This document shows positions 27,415 to 35,044 of a stretch of 64,000 nucleotides of DNA, piece by piece. The stretch comes from Hyphomonas sp. GTDB lineage: Bacteria > Pseudomonadota > Alphaproteobacteria > Caulobacterales > Hyphomonadaceae. A program made the position numbers and the translations under genes. Position 1 is the stretch's first letter. Each line of letters starts with the position of its first letter. Location of the stretch: NCBI GenBank assembly GCA_020638455.1, contig JACKIK010000005.1, forward strand, positions 1 to 64,000, given 5' to 3'. The notes under the pieces are model-generated. The model had not been told where the DNA came from. It was given only the letters and a program-made list of their open reading frames with translations, and did not search any database.

Positions 27415-28806
27415 TCAGAACAATGAGCCCTGTTGTCCTTTCGGGCCGGGCTTCGGTGTTTTCGGAGCGGGCGAGCTACCCTCCGGCACGGCGGTGATGT
27501 CGCCATCGGCGAAGGTGATGCGCAGGCTGTCGGCGGCGGCGGCCGGGACGGCGGAGCGGATGAGCTTTCCGTCCTCGTCGCGGACGAGGGCGTAACCGCG
27601 GCTGAGCGTTGCGTGATAGGAGAGGGTTTCGAGCAGCTTGCCCTGCGCGGCGAGCGTCGTGGCGCGGGATTGCATGAGGCGGGTGAGGGCGGGGCGCGCG
27701 CGGACGGCGACATCGCGGAGGCGTTGCTTCGAGGTGCGGATGTCCGACCGGAGCGTCGCCGGGCTGAGGGCGAGACGCGAGAGGCGGAGGCGCGCTTTCT
27801 GCGTGAGGGCGAGCGCGGCACGGGGCAGGCTGGCGGCGGCAAAGTCGAGCCGCTGGCGCTTCGAGGCGAGCAGGGTTTCCGGGCGCGGCAGACGCGCGGC
27901 GGAGAGCTTGTCGGCGGCCTGCCCGGCGCGGCGGGCGAGCGCGCGCTTCAGGCGCTCGCCGAACTCGCCAGTCTGCAAGAGGAGGTCCTGCCGCACGGGG
28001 ACGGCGATCTCGGCAGCGCCGGTCGGCGTCGGCGCGCGGGCGTCGGAGACATAGTCGATCAGCGTCGTGTCTGTCTCGTGGCCGACGGCGGAGATGAGCG
28101 GGATCTCGCTGTCGAAGGCGGCGCGGACGACGATTTCCTCGTTGAAGGGCCAGAGGTCCTCGATCGAGCCGCCGCCACGCGCGACGATCAGCACATCCGG
28201 CCGGTCGGCCCCGGTCATGGCGTTGAAGCCGCGGATGCCGGCGGTGACCTGCGCGGCGGCCTGATCGCCCTGCACAAGTGCGGGCCAGACGATGACGCGG
28301 ACGGGGAAACGGTCGCGGATGCGGTGGAGGATGTCGCGGATCACCGCGCCGGTGGGGCTGGTGACGACGCCGATCGTGGCCGGCAGGAAGGGCAGCTTCT
28401 TCTTGTGTTCAGCCGCGAACAGGCCTTCGGCGGCGAGCTTCTTCTTGCGCTCCTCGAGCAGGGCCATCAGCGCACCGGCGCCAGCGGGGCGCATGGAGGA
28501 GGCGATCAGCTGGTAGTTCGAGCGGCCTTCGTAGATGGAGAGCCGCCCGGTGGCGATGACTTCGAGGCCTTCCTCGGGGCGAAACGGCAGCCGGTCGACC
28601 TGGCCCTTCCACATGACGGTGTTGAGGACGGCCTTTTCGTCCTTGAGGTCGCAATACATGTGGCCGGAACGGGCGATGGTGACGCGGCCGAGCTCGCCGC
28701 GCACGACGACGTGGTCAAAATTGGTCTCGATGGTCCGCTTCAGGCTGGCGGCAAGGTCCGAGACGCTGAGGGCGGCATCGTTCGAGGCGGGGGCTGTCTC
28801 TGACAT
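27415..28806 (-). CDS. xseA: Exodeoxyribonuclease VII large subunit
   Basis: 463 residues, normal length. The N-terminal OB-fold (about 8-105: VVRGELGRVTIARSGHMYCD, VLNTVMWKG) binds single-stranded DNA. The nuclease domain (about 125-345) carries GVVTSPTGAVIRDIL, the RGGGSIEDLWPFN motif and AVGHETDTTLIDYVSD. A C-terminal coiled coil (about 340-430) binds XseB subunits; the small subunit is not in the window. It degrades single-stranded DNA into oligonucleotides in repair. The start at 28806 fits the conserved LSVSDLAASLKRTIE opening. Confidence 0.96.
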   Translation of the reverse strand: MSETAPASNDAALSVSDLAASLKRTIETNFDHVVVRGELGRVTIARSGHMYCDLKDEKAVLNTVMWKGQVDRLPFRPEEGLEVIATGRLSIYEGRSNYQLIASSMRPAGAGALMALLEERKKKLAAEGLFAAEHKKKLPFLPATIGVVTSPTGAVIRDILHRIRDRFPVRVIVWPALVQGDQAAAQVTAGIRGFNAMTGADRPDVLIVARGGGSIEDLWPFNEEIVVRAAFDSEIPLISAVGHETDTTLIDYVSDARAPTPTGAAEIAVPVRQDLLLQTGEFGERLKRALARRAGQAADKLSAARLPRPETLLASKRQRLDFAAASLPRAALALTQKARLRLSRLALSPATLRSDIRTSKQRLRDVAVRARPALTRLMQSRATTLAAQGKLLETLSYHATLSRGYALVRDEDGKLIRSAVPAAAADSLRITFADGDITAVPEGSSPAPKTPKPGPKGQQGSLF

Positions 28807-28909
28807 GGCCCTGTTCTGGACGCGGTTGCGGGCGGGGGCAAGGGCTCCAGCACCACTGCCTCCCGCCGCCGGGGCGGGGGAGCGGGTGGGGCCGGGTTGT
28901 GGGGCTGGG

Positions 28910-29515
28910 TCAGGACGAGTCGACGTGCTGTGCTTCGAGGGCCACGTCGTGCAGGTGCTGCATGGCGGTGGCCTGGCCGGGCGTGAGGGCGGGATAGGAG
29001 AAAGCAGGCGGTTGCGGCGATGCCAGCGGCTTCAGCGGCGCGCCGAGACGTGCCTGCATGGCATCGAGATAGAGCTCTGCATTGTCGAACACGTGGGCGA
29101 GCGCGGCGAGGCGCCTCAGCAGCGGGGCCGCGGAGACGAGGCCATCCGGGGCGCGGCCGGAGGGCAGGGCCCGTTCGGGCGGCGGTTTCAGGCAATAGTC
29201 GGGATCCTCCGCGCGCGGCACGCGGATCACGGGTTCGGCGGGGAGTTCGTCGATGCGGAAGAGAAGTCTTACGCGGCCTGTGGACATGGGGCGCGGGCCG
29301 CGCCCTGCGGACAGCACGACCAGCATGCGCCGGACCAGCGCCTCGAATATGTCGAGCGCGGTGGCAATGGCGCCCGCCTCAATACGCGACAGGCGCGGCG
29401 CGGGCCCGCCGCCTGCCGGCGAGCAGCGGACGACCAGGCCGGCCACAGCGTCCTTCACGCTGTTCCACCAGCTGGAAATGAGGTCCTGGGTGTGACTGGG
29501 GATGAGGAACGTCAT
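28910..29515 (-). CDS. Hypothetical protein, alphaproteobacterial
   Basis: 201 residues, no signal peptide. N-terminal half is helical (HTQDLISSWWNSVKDAVAG, SRIEAGAIATALDIFEALVRRM), then a Pro/Arg-rich middle (PERALPSGRAPDGL) and a C-terminal helical segment (LLRRLAALAHVFDNAELYLD). Codon use and third-position GC match neighbours, so it is likely real, but I do not recognise the family. It lies between xseA and another unknown, all on the minus strand. Confidence 0.6.
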   Translation of the reverse strand: MTFLIPSHTQDLISSWWNSVKDAVAGLVVRCSPAGGGPAPRLSRIEAGAIATALDIFEALVRRMLVVLSAGRGPRPMSTGRVRLLFRIDELPAEPVIRVPRAEDPDYCLKPPPERALPSGRAPDGLVSAAPLLRRLAALAHVFDNAELYLDAMQARLGAPLKPLASPQPPAFSYPALTPGQATAMQHLHDVALEAQHVDSS

Positions 29516-29617
29516 GGCGCGAGACTGCCGCGGCGGGACATGGAGGCGGATTGCCGGCGCGCATCCTGTTGCCGTTGCGGCAAATTGGGGGCGGAGAGTG
29601 TCTAGGTTGTCCTCGGT

Positions 29618-30031
29618 CTAGGAACCGGCTTCGGCGACGGAGGCGATGACGGCGCAGGTGCGGGTGGTGACGCGGCTGAGCGAGAATGTGCCGCTCGGCA
29701 GGGCCGGTTCGGCAAAGGTCCATCGCCCGTTGATCAGGGTGAAAGTGGCGTCGACCGCACCGGAATAGAGCAGCGGCGGCTGGCCGTTGCCGATGCTGTC
29801 CAGGTAGCGCTTGGAGAACAGGACATGCTGGCCACAGCGGTCGCCGCGGATCGTCGCCTCGTACTCGCCGTCAGGGCCGGCGAGCGGGCCGAATGTGGCG
29901 GGTTCCAGTGTCGTGCCGCACAGCTTGCCGTCGGTTTCGGTGATCATGGCGGTGAAGCGGACGCACATGCCATCGTGGTCGTAGCGGTACTCACCGCTCC
30001 ACAGGCCGCTCATGTCTTGGTGTCCGCTCAT
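29618..30031 (-). CDS. Hypothetical beta-rich protein
   Basis: 137 residues, predicted beta-sheet-rich and soluble: DMSGLWSGEYRYDHDG, FTAMITETDGKLCGTTLE, ATFTLINGRWTFAEP. The GLWSGEYRY start resembles small lipocalin-like or avidin-like beta-barrel proteins that bind small ligands; this is only a resemblance. A second possible start (MSGLWS) is six codons in. It diverges from purD. Confidence 0.55.
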   Translation of the reverse strand: MSGHQDMSGLWSGEYRYDHDGMCVRFTAMITETDGKLCGTTLEPATFGPLAGPDGEYEATIRGDRCGQHVLFSKRYLDSIGNGQPPLLYSGAVDATFTLINGRWTFAEPALPSGTFSLSRVTTRTCAVIASVAEAGS

Positions 30032-30072
30032 AATACTTGATCTCAGACGCGGGCCCGCGCATCAAGCGCGCC

Positions 30073-31368
30073 ATGAACATTTTGCTGATCGGATCGGGTG
30101 GGCGCGAGCATGCGCTGGCCTGGAAAATGGCCCATTCGCCGCTGGTGGACGTGGTGCATTCGACGCCGGGCAATCCCGGCATGGACGAGGTGGGCCCGTG
30201 TTTCGATGTCGGCGTGACGGACGTCGACAACCTTGAAAAACTTGCACTCCAGCTGGAGCCGGACCTGATCGTGATCGGGCCGGAGGCGCCGCTGGCGGCG
30301 GGCCTGTCGGACGTGCTGCGGGCGCGCGGCTATGATGTGTTCGGGCCGAGCCGGGAAGCGGCGCAGCTGGAAAGTTCCAAGGCCTTCTCCAAGGCACGGA
30401 TGGTGGCCTATGGCGTGCCGACGGCGGCCTATGGCGAGTTCACCGAGCCGGGACTGGCCAAGGCGTTCCTGCGCACGATGGAAGCGCCGTATGTGCTGAA
30501 GGCCGACGGGTTGGCGGCCGGCAAGGGCGTGGTGATCGCGCAGACGCTGGACGAGGCAGACGCCGAAGTGGACGAGATGCTGTCCGGCAAGTTCGGCGAT
30601 GCTTCGGCCGTGCTGGTGATCGAGGAGTTCATGCATGGCGAGGAGGCCAGCATCTTCGTGATCACCGATGGCGAAGGCGCGGTCTACCTGCCGGCGGCGC
30701 AGGACCACAAGCGCGTGGGCGACGGCGACACCGGGCCGAACACCGGTGGCATGGGCGCCTATGCGCCGGCGCCGGTGGTGACGGACGGGATCATGGCGCG
30801 GGTGAAGCGCGAGATTGCCGAGCCGATGCTGAAGGGCATGGCGCGGGACGGGATGCCGTATCAGGGCGTGCTGTTCATCGGCGTGATGGTGACCGATGAG
30901 GGGCCGAAAGTGGTGGAGTTCAACGCCCGCTTCGGCGACCCGGAATGCCAGGTGCTGATGAAGGGCCTGAAGGGCGACATCGTGCCGGCGCTGCTGGCCG
31001 CGGCGACGGGGGGCCTTGCAGGCAATGAGGCGGCGTTCGAGGCGCTGCTCGAGCTGGAGCTGTTCGAGCCGACGGCGACTGTGGTGATGGCGGCGAAGGG
31101 CTATCCCGGCACGGTGGAGAAGGGATCGGTGATCAAGCATGTCGGCAAGGCGAACGACCTGCCCGGCGTGAAAGTGTTCCACGCCGGCACCGACATGAAC
31201 GAGATCGGCCTGCTGACCGCGAATGGCGGGCGTGTGCTGAGCGTGACGGCGAGCGGCAAGACGCTGCGCGAGGCTGTGGACCGGGCTTATGCCGGTGTGG
31301 ATGCGATCGACTGGCCGGGCGGGTTCTGCCGGCGGGATATCGGCTGGCGCGCGCTGGAGCGTGGATAG
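30073..31368 (+). CDS. purD: Phosphoribosylamine-glycine ligase
   Basis: 431 residues, normal length. ATP-grasp enzyme joining glycine to phosphoribosylamine in de novo purine synthesis. The N-domain begins MNILLIGSGGREHALAWKM; the ATP-grasp core has YVLKADGLAAGKGVV, VIEEFMHGEEASIFVI and HKRVGDGDTGPNTGGMGAYAP; the metal and catalytic segment is VVEFNARFGDPECQ. The start at 30073 is exact for the family; the 12 residues upstream are not part of it. Confidence 0.97.
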   Translation: MNILLIGSGGREHALAWKMAHSPLVDVVHSTPGNPGMDEVGPCFDVGVTDVDNLEKLALQLEPDLIVIGPEAPLAAGLSDVLRARGYDVFGPSREAAQLESSKAFSKARMVAYGVPTAAYGEFTEPGLAKAFLRTMEAPYVLKADGLAAGKGVVIAQTLDEADAEVDEMLSGKFGDASAVLVIEEFMHGEEASIFVITDGEGAVYLPAAQDHKRVGDGDTGPNTGGMGAYAPAPVVTDGIMARVKREIAEPMLKGMARDGMPYQGVLFIGVMVTDEGPKVVEFNARFGDPECQVLMKGLKGDIVPALLAAATGGLAGNEAAFEALLELELFEPTATVVMAAKGYPGTVEKGSVIKHVGKANDLPGVKVFHAGTDMNEIGLLTANGGRVLSVTASGKTLREAVDRAYAGVDAIDWPGGFCRRDIGWRALERG

Positions 31369-31482
31369 ATGCGGGTTATTGCGACGGGGCAGACCGGTGC
31401 CGCGCGGACGCAGGCGAATGTGTTCGCGGGCCTTGCCGCGCAGGGCGCCGATGTTGACGCCCTGGCGGCGGAATTGCAGTAG
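31369..31482 (+). CDS. Possible 37-residue protein abutting purD
   Basis: An ATG follows the purD TAG with no gap and opens a 37-codon frame: starts MRVIATGQTG and ends DVDALAAELQ. Its codon bias is like its neighbours and its position suggests translational re-initiation. It could be a small protein or the remnant of a longer gene. I do not recognise it. Confidence 0.3.
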   Translation: MRVIATGQTGAARTQANVFAGLAAQGADVDALAAELQ

Positions 31483-31506
31483 GCGGACGTTCCGGCGCGG
31501 AAGCGA

Positions 31507-32010
31507 TCACCGTCCGGGCTGGCGCGTGCCGATCGTGGTCGGATTGTCTCGTGAGTGGACTTTGACATCACTGGTCAGGTCGCTGATGTCGAGGCCCAGA
31601 CCTTTCCATGCGGTTTTGATGGCGGTTTTGGCGTTCGCGACTGCCTCCCGCGCCTGGCGGAGCAGTTCGATCGAGTCATGATCGGTGGCCAGTTTGGCGT
31701 TCATGTTCATGTACTGCTCTTCCATGGACAGGGTGTTGTAGGCGTATTTCAGCGTATCGGCATCGCCGATGGAACCGACTTTGATCGCATCGCTTATGCC
31801 CTCGGCGTACGCGATGAGGGCGTGCAGGTAGGTGCGAAAGGCGTTCTCGTCCGGCCCGCCCTTGTTGGAGCCATACAGGCTGTAATAGTCGTCCATCCAG
31901 AGATCGTGATGTGTGTTCCACCAGCCGACGCTGGCCGGCGCGGCCTGCGCGGGCAGGGAAGCGGTGGCCATGAAGATGGCCGCGAGGGCAGTGACTGCGA
32001 GCTTTTTCAT
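31507..32010 (-). CDS. Secreted hypothetical protein
   Basis: 167 residues with a clear Sec signal (1-23: KKLAVTALAAIFMATASLPAQA-A). The mature part is helical and contains WWNTHHDLWMDDYYSLYG, AYAEGISDAIKVGSIG and TLKYAYNTLSMEEQYMNMN. It probably forms a small periplasmic helical bundle. No metal or enzyme motif is certain. It is convergent with the purD unit. Unrecognised. Confidence 0.65.
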   Translation of the reverse strand: MKKLAVTALAAIFMATASLPAQAAPASVGWWNTHHDLWMDDYYSLYGSNKGGPDENAFRTYLHALIAYAEGISDAIKVGSIGDADTLKYAYNTLSMEEQYMNMNAKLATDHDSIELLRQAREAVANAKTAIKTAWKGLGLDISDLTSDVKVHSRDNPTTIGTRQPGR

Positions 32011-32177
32011 GCGGTGTCTCCGGGGTCCGATATCCCAACCATCGTGGAAATTACGACGCCGGGGCGGGCGTCCGCATCGTCAATATTGATGATGCCCGGC
32101 GGATCGGCGTGGCAGAAACCGCTTGCGGAAAAAAATGTGACCGACTCTGATGCCGCCAGATCAGAGGGAGACGGTCG

Positions 32178-32516
32178 ATGGACCTGCAGATCCGGCGCAT
32201 CATCCTGTTCACGTCCAATATGGAGGCGATGACGGCCTTTTACCGGGACGTCATCGGCCTGACAGTGGCGGGCCGGGAGGCCGGCTGGATCGATTTCGAC
32301 GCCGGGGCGTGCCATCTCGCGCTGCATGAGGATGGCGGCAAGCCGGGCAAGCGGCCGCCGAAAACGGTGTTCTTCGCGAAGGACGTGGCGGCGGCTCGTG
32401 CGACGCTGGTGCGGCGGGGCGTGAAGATGGGACCGGTGGTTTCGGCCACATCGTTCGACATGTGCAATGGCAAGGATCCGGACGGCAATCCGTTCCAGGT
32501 TTCCAGCCGGCCATAA
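32178..32516 (+). CDS. Glyoxalase/VOC-superfamily protein
   Basis: 112 residues forming one vicinal-oxygen-chelate module: LQIRRIILFTSNMEAMTAFY, GLTVAGREAGWIDFDAGACH, and ending in the CNGKDPDGNPFQVS strand typical of the family (DPDGN). Metal ligands are not certain from one short chain; dimerisation is expected. Substrate unknown; antibiotic-resistance or dioxygenase-type activity cannot be inferred. Confidence 0.85.
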   Translation: MDLQIRRIILFTSNMEAMTAFYRDVIGLTVAGREAGWIDFDAGACHLALHEDGGKPGKRPPKTVFFAKDVAAARATLVRRGVKMGPVVSATSFDMCNGKDPDGNPFQVSSRP

Positions 32517-32549
32517 GGCTCAGGAGGCGGCTTCGGGTGCTTCGGCAGC

Positions 32550-32611
32550 CCTCACCTCCCATCGCTGACGCGATGGGCCCCTCCTCTCCCGCTTGCGGGA
32601 GAGGGGTTTTC
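32550..32611 (+). terminator. REP-like palindrome with terminator after the VOC gene
   Basis: Two palindromes: CCCATCG-CTGA-CGATGGG and CTCTCCCGC-TT-GCGGGAGAG, the second followed by GGGGTTTTC. Sequence style matches the elements at 27280-27413. Position 34 bases after the VOC stop fits a terminator; the reverse reading could also end the minus-strand ABC-F transcript. Confidence 0.6.
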
Positions 32612-32657
32612 TTGCGCCGCCGCGCCGTCGTTTCGAAAGCGCGGGGATGAAGGTTTT

Positions 32658-34523
32658 CTAGGCGTCTCCTTCGAGCGCCTCGGCGGCCTCGAGCCATTTC
32701 GTTTCGGCGGCTGAGGCGGCATCGGCGTGGGCGGCGCGGTCTTTCAGGAGTTTCGCGAGTTCGTCCGCTGGCGGATTGCCATTGGAGAGCTTCGCGTCGA
32801 TTTTCGCGATGGCGGCGTTCGCCTTCTCCATCCGCTCTTCGGCGTCGCGGGCCTGTTTCCTGAGGGCGGTGAGGCGTTTCTTTGCGTCCGGGTCGTCCGC
32901 CTTCGGCGTGGGGGCCTGTTTCGCTTTCGCCTCCTTAGCGTCGGCGCGGTCGGCCTTCATGACAAGGGCGCGGTAGTCCTCGAGGTCGCCGTCATAGGTG
33001 GTGGCGCGGCCATCCTTGACCAGCCAGAGCCGGTCGGCCGTCGCCTCGGCGAGGTAGACGTCGTGGGTGATCAGCAGGACGGCGCCGGGGAAGTCGTTCA
33101 GCGCGTAGATCAGCGCCTCGCGGCTGTCGATGTCGAGGTGCGAGGTCGGCTCGTCGAGGATCAGGATGTGCGGGGCGCTGTGCGACATCAGGCCGAGCAG
33201 CAGGCGGACTTTCTCGCCGCCGGAGAGCTTCTCGACTTTCGTTTCAACCTTCTCGGCAGAGAAGCCCATGGCGGCGGCGGCGGCGCGGACTTTCGCGGGC
33301 GGCGTGTCCGGCGGCAGCAGGCGGCGCACATGGTCGAGCACGCTGTCGCCCTCCGAAAGTTCGTCCAGTTGGTCCTGCGAGAAATAGCCGATGCGCACGG
33401 CCTTCGGTGTGACGCGCGCGCCGGCCATCAGGGGAAGGCGCTCGGCGATGGACTTCACCAGCGTCGTCTTGCCCTGGCCGTTGGCGCCGACAATCGCGAT
33501 GCGGTCGTCCGGGTCGAGACGGAGGTTGACCTTCTTCAGGATCAGCGCGCCGTCGCCATAGCCGAGGTCGGCGTCACGCAGTTCCAGCATGGGCGGGGCG
33601 AGCTTGTCGGCGGGCGGAGGGAAGTGGAACGGCGTCGTGCGGTCGGCGACGGGGATGGAGATGTCCTGCATCTTCTCCAGCATCTTGATGCGGGACTGAG
33701 CCTGGCGGGCCTTGGAGGCCTTGGCGCGGAAACGGTCGACGAAGGACTGCAGGTGGGCGCGTTCCTTGGCCTGCTTGGCCTGCTGGGATTCCAGCTGGGC
33801 GAGTTTGGCTGCGCGCAGCTTCAGCCAGTCGTCATAGCCGCCCGGCGTGATCGAGAGCTTGCGGTGTTCGAGTGCCATGGTGTGGGTGACGCAGCGGTTC
33901 AGCATCTCCCGGTCGTGGCTGACCATCAGGACCGTGTGCGGGTATTTGCGGATATAGGTTTCGAGCCAGGCGGCGCCTTCGAGGTCGAGATAATTGGTCG
34001 GCTCGTCCAGCAGCAGGAAGTCCGGCTGCGAGAACAGCACGCCGGCCATGGCCGCGCGCATCCGCCAGCCGCCGGAGAATTCCTTCGTGGCGCGGGAGAG
34101 GTCCGCATCGGTGAAGCCGAGGCCGTGCAGCACTTCGGCGGCACGGGCCTCGGCGGACCATGCGTCGATGTCGGTGAGGCGCTCGTGGATTTCGCCGATG
34201 CGGTGCGGGTCGGTCGCAGTCTCGGCCTCCTGCATCAGGGCGTGGCGCTCAGAGTCGGCGGCAAGGACGACGTCGAGTATGGTCTCGTCGGTGGGGGCGA
34301 CTTCCTGGGCCACCCAGCCGAGCCGCGCGCCGGCGTTCAGGCGGATCGAGGCATCGGCCGTCGGGCGTTCGACATCCTCGCGGATAAGACGCAGCAGGGT
34401 CGACTTGCCGGTGCCGTTGCGGCCGACAAGTCCCACCTTCCAGCCGGACGAGATCTGCGCCGAGGCAGATTCGAACAGCGGCCGGGCTTCGACCTGGAAA
34501 TCGAGGTTGGTGATGGTGAGCAT
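32658..34523 (-). CDS. ABC-F family ATPase, YheS type
   Basis: 621 residues from MLTITNLDF. Two ABC domains without membrane segments: Walker A in GLVGRNGTGKSTLL and VGANGQGKTTLV; signatures FSGGWRMRAAMA and KLSGGEKVRLLLG; Walker B with LLLDEPTNYLDLEGAAWLE and LILDEPTSHLDIDS. Between them is the P-site tRNA-interaction linker (ERAHLQSFVDRFRAKASK, RQAQSRIKMLEKM). The C-terminal 75 residues form a charged coiled coil. Linker and order match E. coli YheS more than Uup or EttA. ABC-F proteins act on stalled ribosomes. An unusually structured leader lies upstream. Confidence 0.92.
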   Translation of the reverse strand: MLTITNLDFQVEARPLFESASAQISSGWKVGLVGRNGTGKSTLLRLIREDVERPTADASIRLNAGARLGWVAQEVAPTDETILDVVLAADSERHALMQEAETATDPHRIGEIHERLTDIDAWSAEARAAEVLHGLGFTDADLSRATKEFSGGWRMRAAMAGVLFSQPDFLLLDEPTNYLDLEGAAWLETYIRKYPHTVLMVSHDREMLNRCVTHTMALEHRKLSITPGGYDDWLKLRAAKLAQLESQQAKQAKERAHLQSFVDRFRAKASKARQAQSRIKMLEKMQDISIPVADRTTPFHFPPPADKLAPPMLELRDADLGYGDGALILKKVNLRLDPDDRIAIVGANGQGKTTLVKSIAERLPLMAGARVTPKAVRIGYFSQDQLDELSEGDSVLDHVRRLLPPDTPPAKVRAAAAAMGFSAEKVETKVEKLSGGEKVRLLLGLMSHSAPHILILDEPTSHLDIDSREALIYALNDFPGAVLLITHDVYLAEATADRLWLVKDGRATTYDGDLEDYRALVMKADRADAKEAKAKQAPTPKADDPDAKKRLTALRKQARDAEERMEKANAAIAKIDAKLSNGNPPADELAKLLKDRAAHADAASAAETKWLEAAEALEGDA

Positions 34524-34598
34524 GGGCGGGGGTGTATCGGCGCGCGCCGCGAAAGCAAGCACTTGCTGCGGCATGGGGGCGCCACGCGGGCATCGCCG

Positions 34599-34784
34599 GA
34601 AAAATTAAGCCCGCCATGCCAGTTAGGGGGAGGTCGGGACCTGGCATGGCGGGCGGGGTTCGCTGCGCGGTGTAGGGGGAGGAAACGCAGCGAACGAGAC
34701 CCGTGTTTTCGTGCGGTCTCATATGTTGAACGGGAGATGGGGACAGTTCCGTCGCGCCGCAATGCAAGATGGAGGAAGTTTAAT
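34599..34784 (-). ncRNA. Structured RNA unit A with anti-Shine-Dalgarno loops
   Basis: On the minus strand: a box ATTAAACTTCC (34784-34774); then a hairpin TTCGCTGCG/CGCAGCGAA (arms 34686-34694 and 34659-34667) whose loop contains CCTCCCCCTA; then a 12-bp hairpin CCCGCCATGCCA/TGGCATGGCGGG (34642-34653 and 34610-34621) whose loop also has CCTCCCCCTA. The last stem is followed by CTTAATTTTT, an intrinsic terminator ending near 34599. Loops of this CCUCC type are known in alphaproteobacterial stress sRNAs (CcsR/cuckoo RNAs). It could be a separate sRNA or the leader of the ABC-F gene 75 bases downstream. Confidence 0.6.
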
Positions 34785-34810
34785 GGAGGGGCCTTTCGGG
34801 GGAGAGGGGG

Positions 34811-34978
34811 CCCGCCATGCCGGGAGGTCAGGGGGAGTGGCATGGCGGGCGGTTCGCCGTGTCGTTCAGGGGGGAGGAAACAACAGCGAACGGGACTGAA
34901 TCCGGTGAACTCTCCTGAATGGAACGTGCGGCGCCGGGCTGTCCGTCGCGGAAAAATGCAATGTGGCGGAAGTTTAAT
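34811..34978 (-). ncRNA. Structured RNA unit B, tandem copy of unit A
   Basis: Same plan as unit A about 200 bases upstream on the minus strand: box ATTAAACTTCC (34978-34968), hairpin GTTCGCTGT/ACGGCGAAC (34883-34891 and 34852-34860) with CCTCCCCCC in the loop, and hairpin CCCGCCATGCC/GGCATGGCGGG (34839-34849 and 34811-34821) with CTCCCCCT and CCTCCC in the loop. Arms and loops are conserved while the spacer between box and first hairpin differs, including compensating stem changes. It lacks the U tract of unit A, so both may be on one transcript. Confidence 0.55.
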
Positions 34979-35005
34979 CGAGGGAGCTGGCGGGGGCCTG
35001 GGACG

Positions 35006-35044
35006 CTACCGGGTGAAGGTACGGGGGATGCGGTGGAGGATCAT
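35006..35044 (-). pseudogene. Relic of an eleventh DUF6090-like gene
   Basis: The ATG at 35044 overlaps the stop of the preceding paralogue as ATGA, exactly like the other junctions of the array. It opens MILHRIPRTFTR and then a TAG, closely matching the MILRRITGAFRR start of its neighbours in both protein and DNA. The rest of the gene is gone and structured RNA unit B begins 28 bases further on. Confidence 0.65.
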
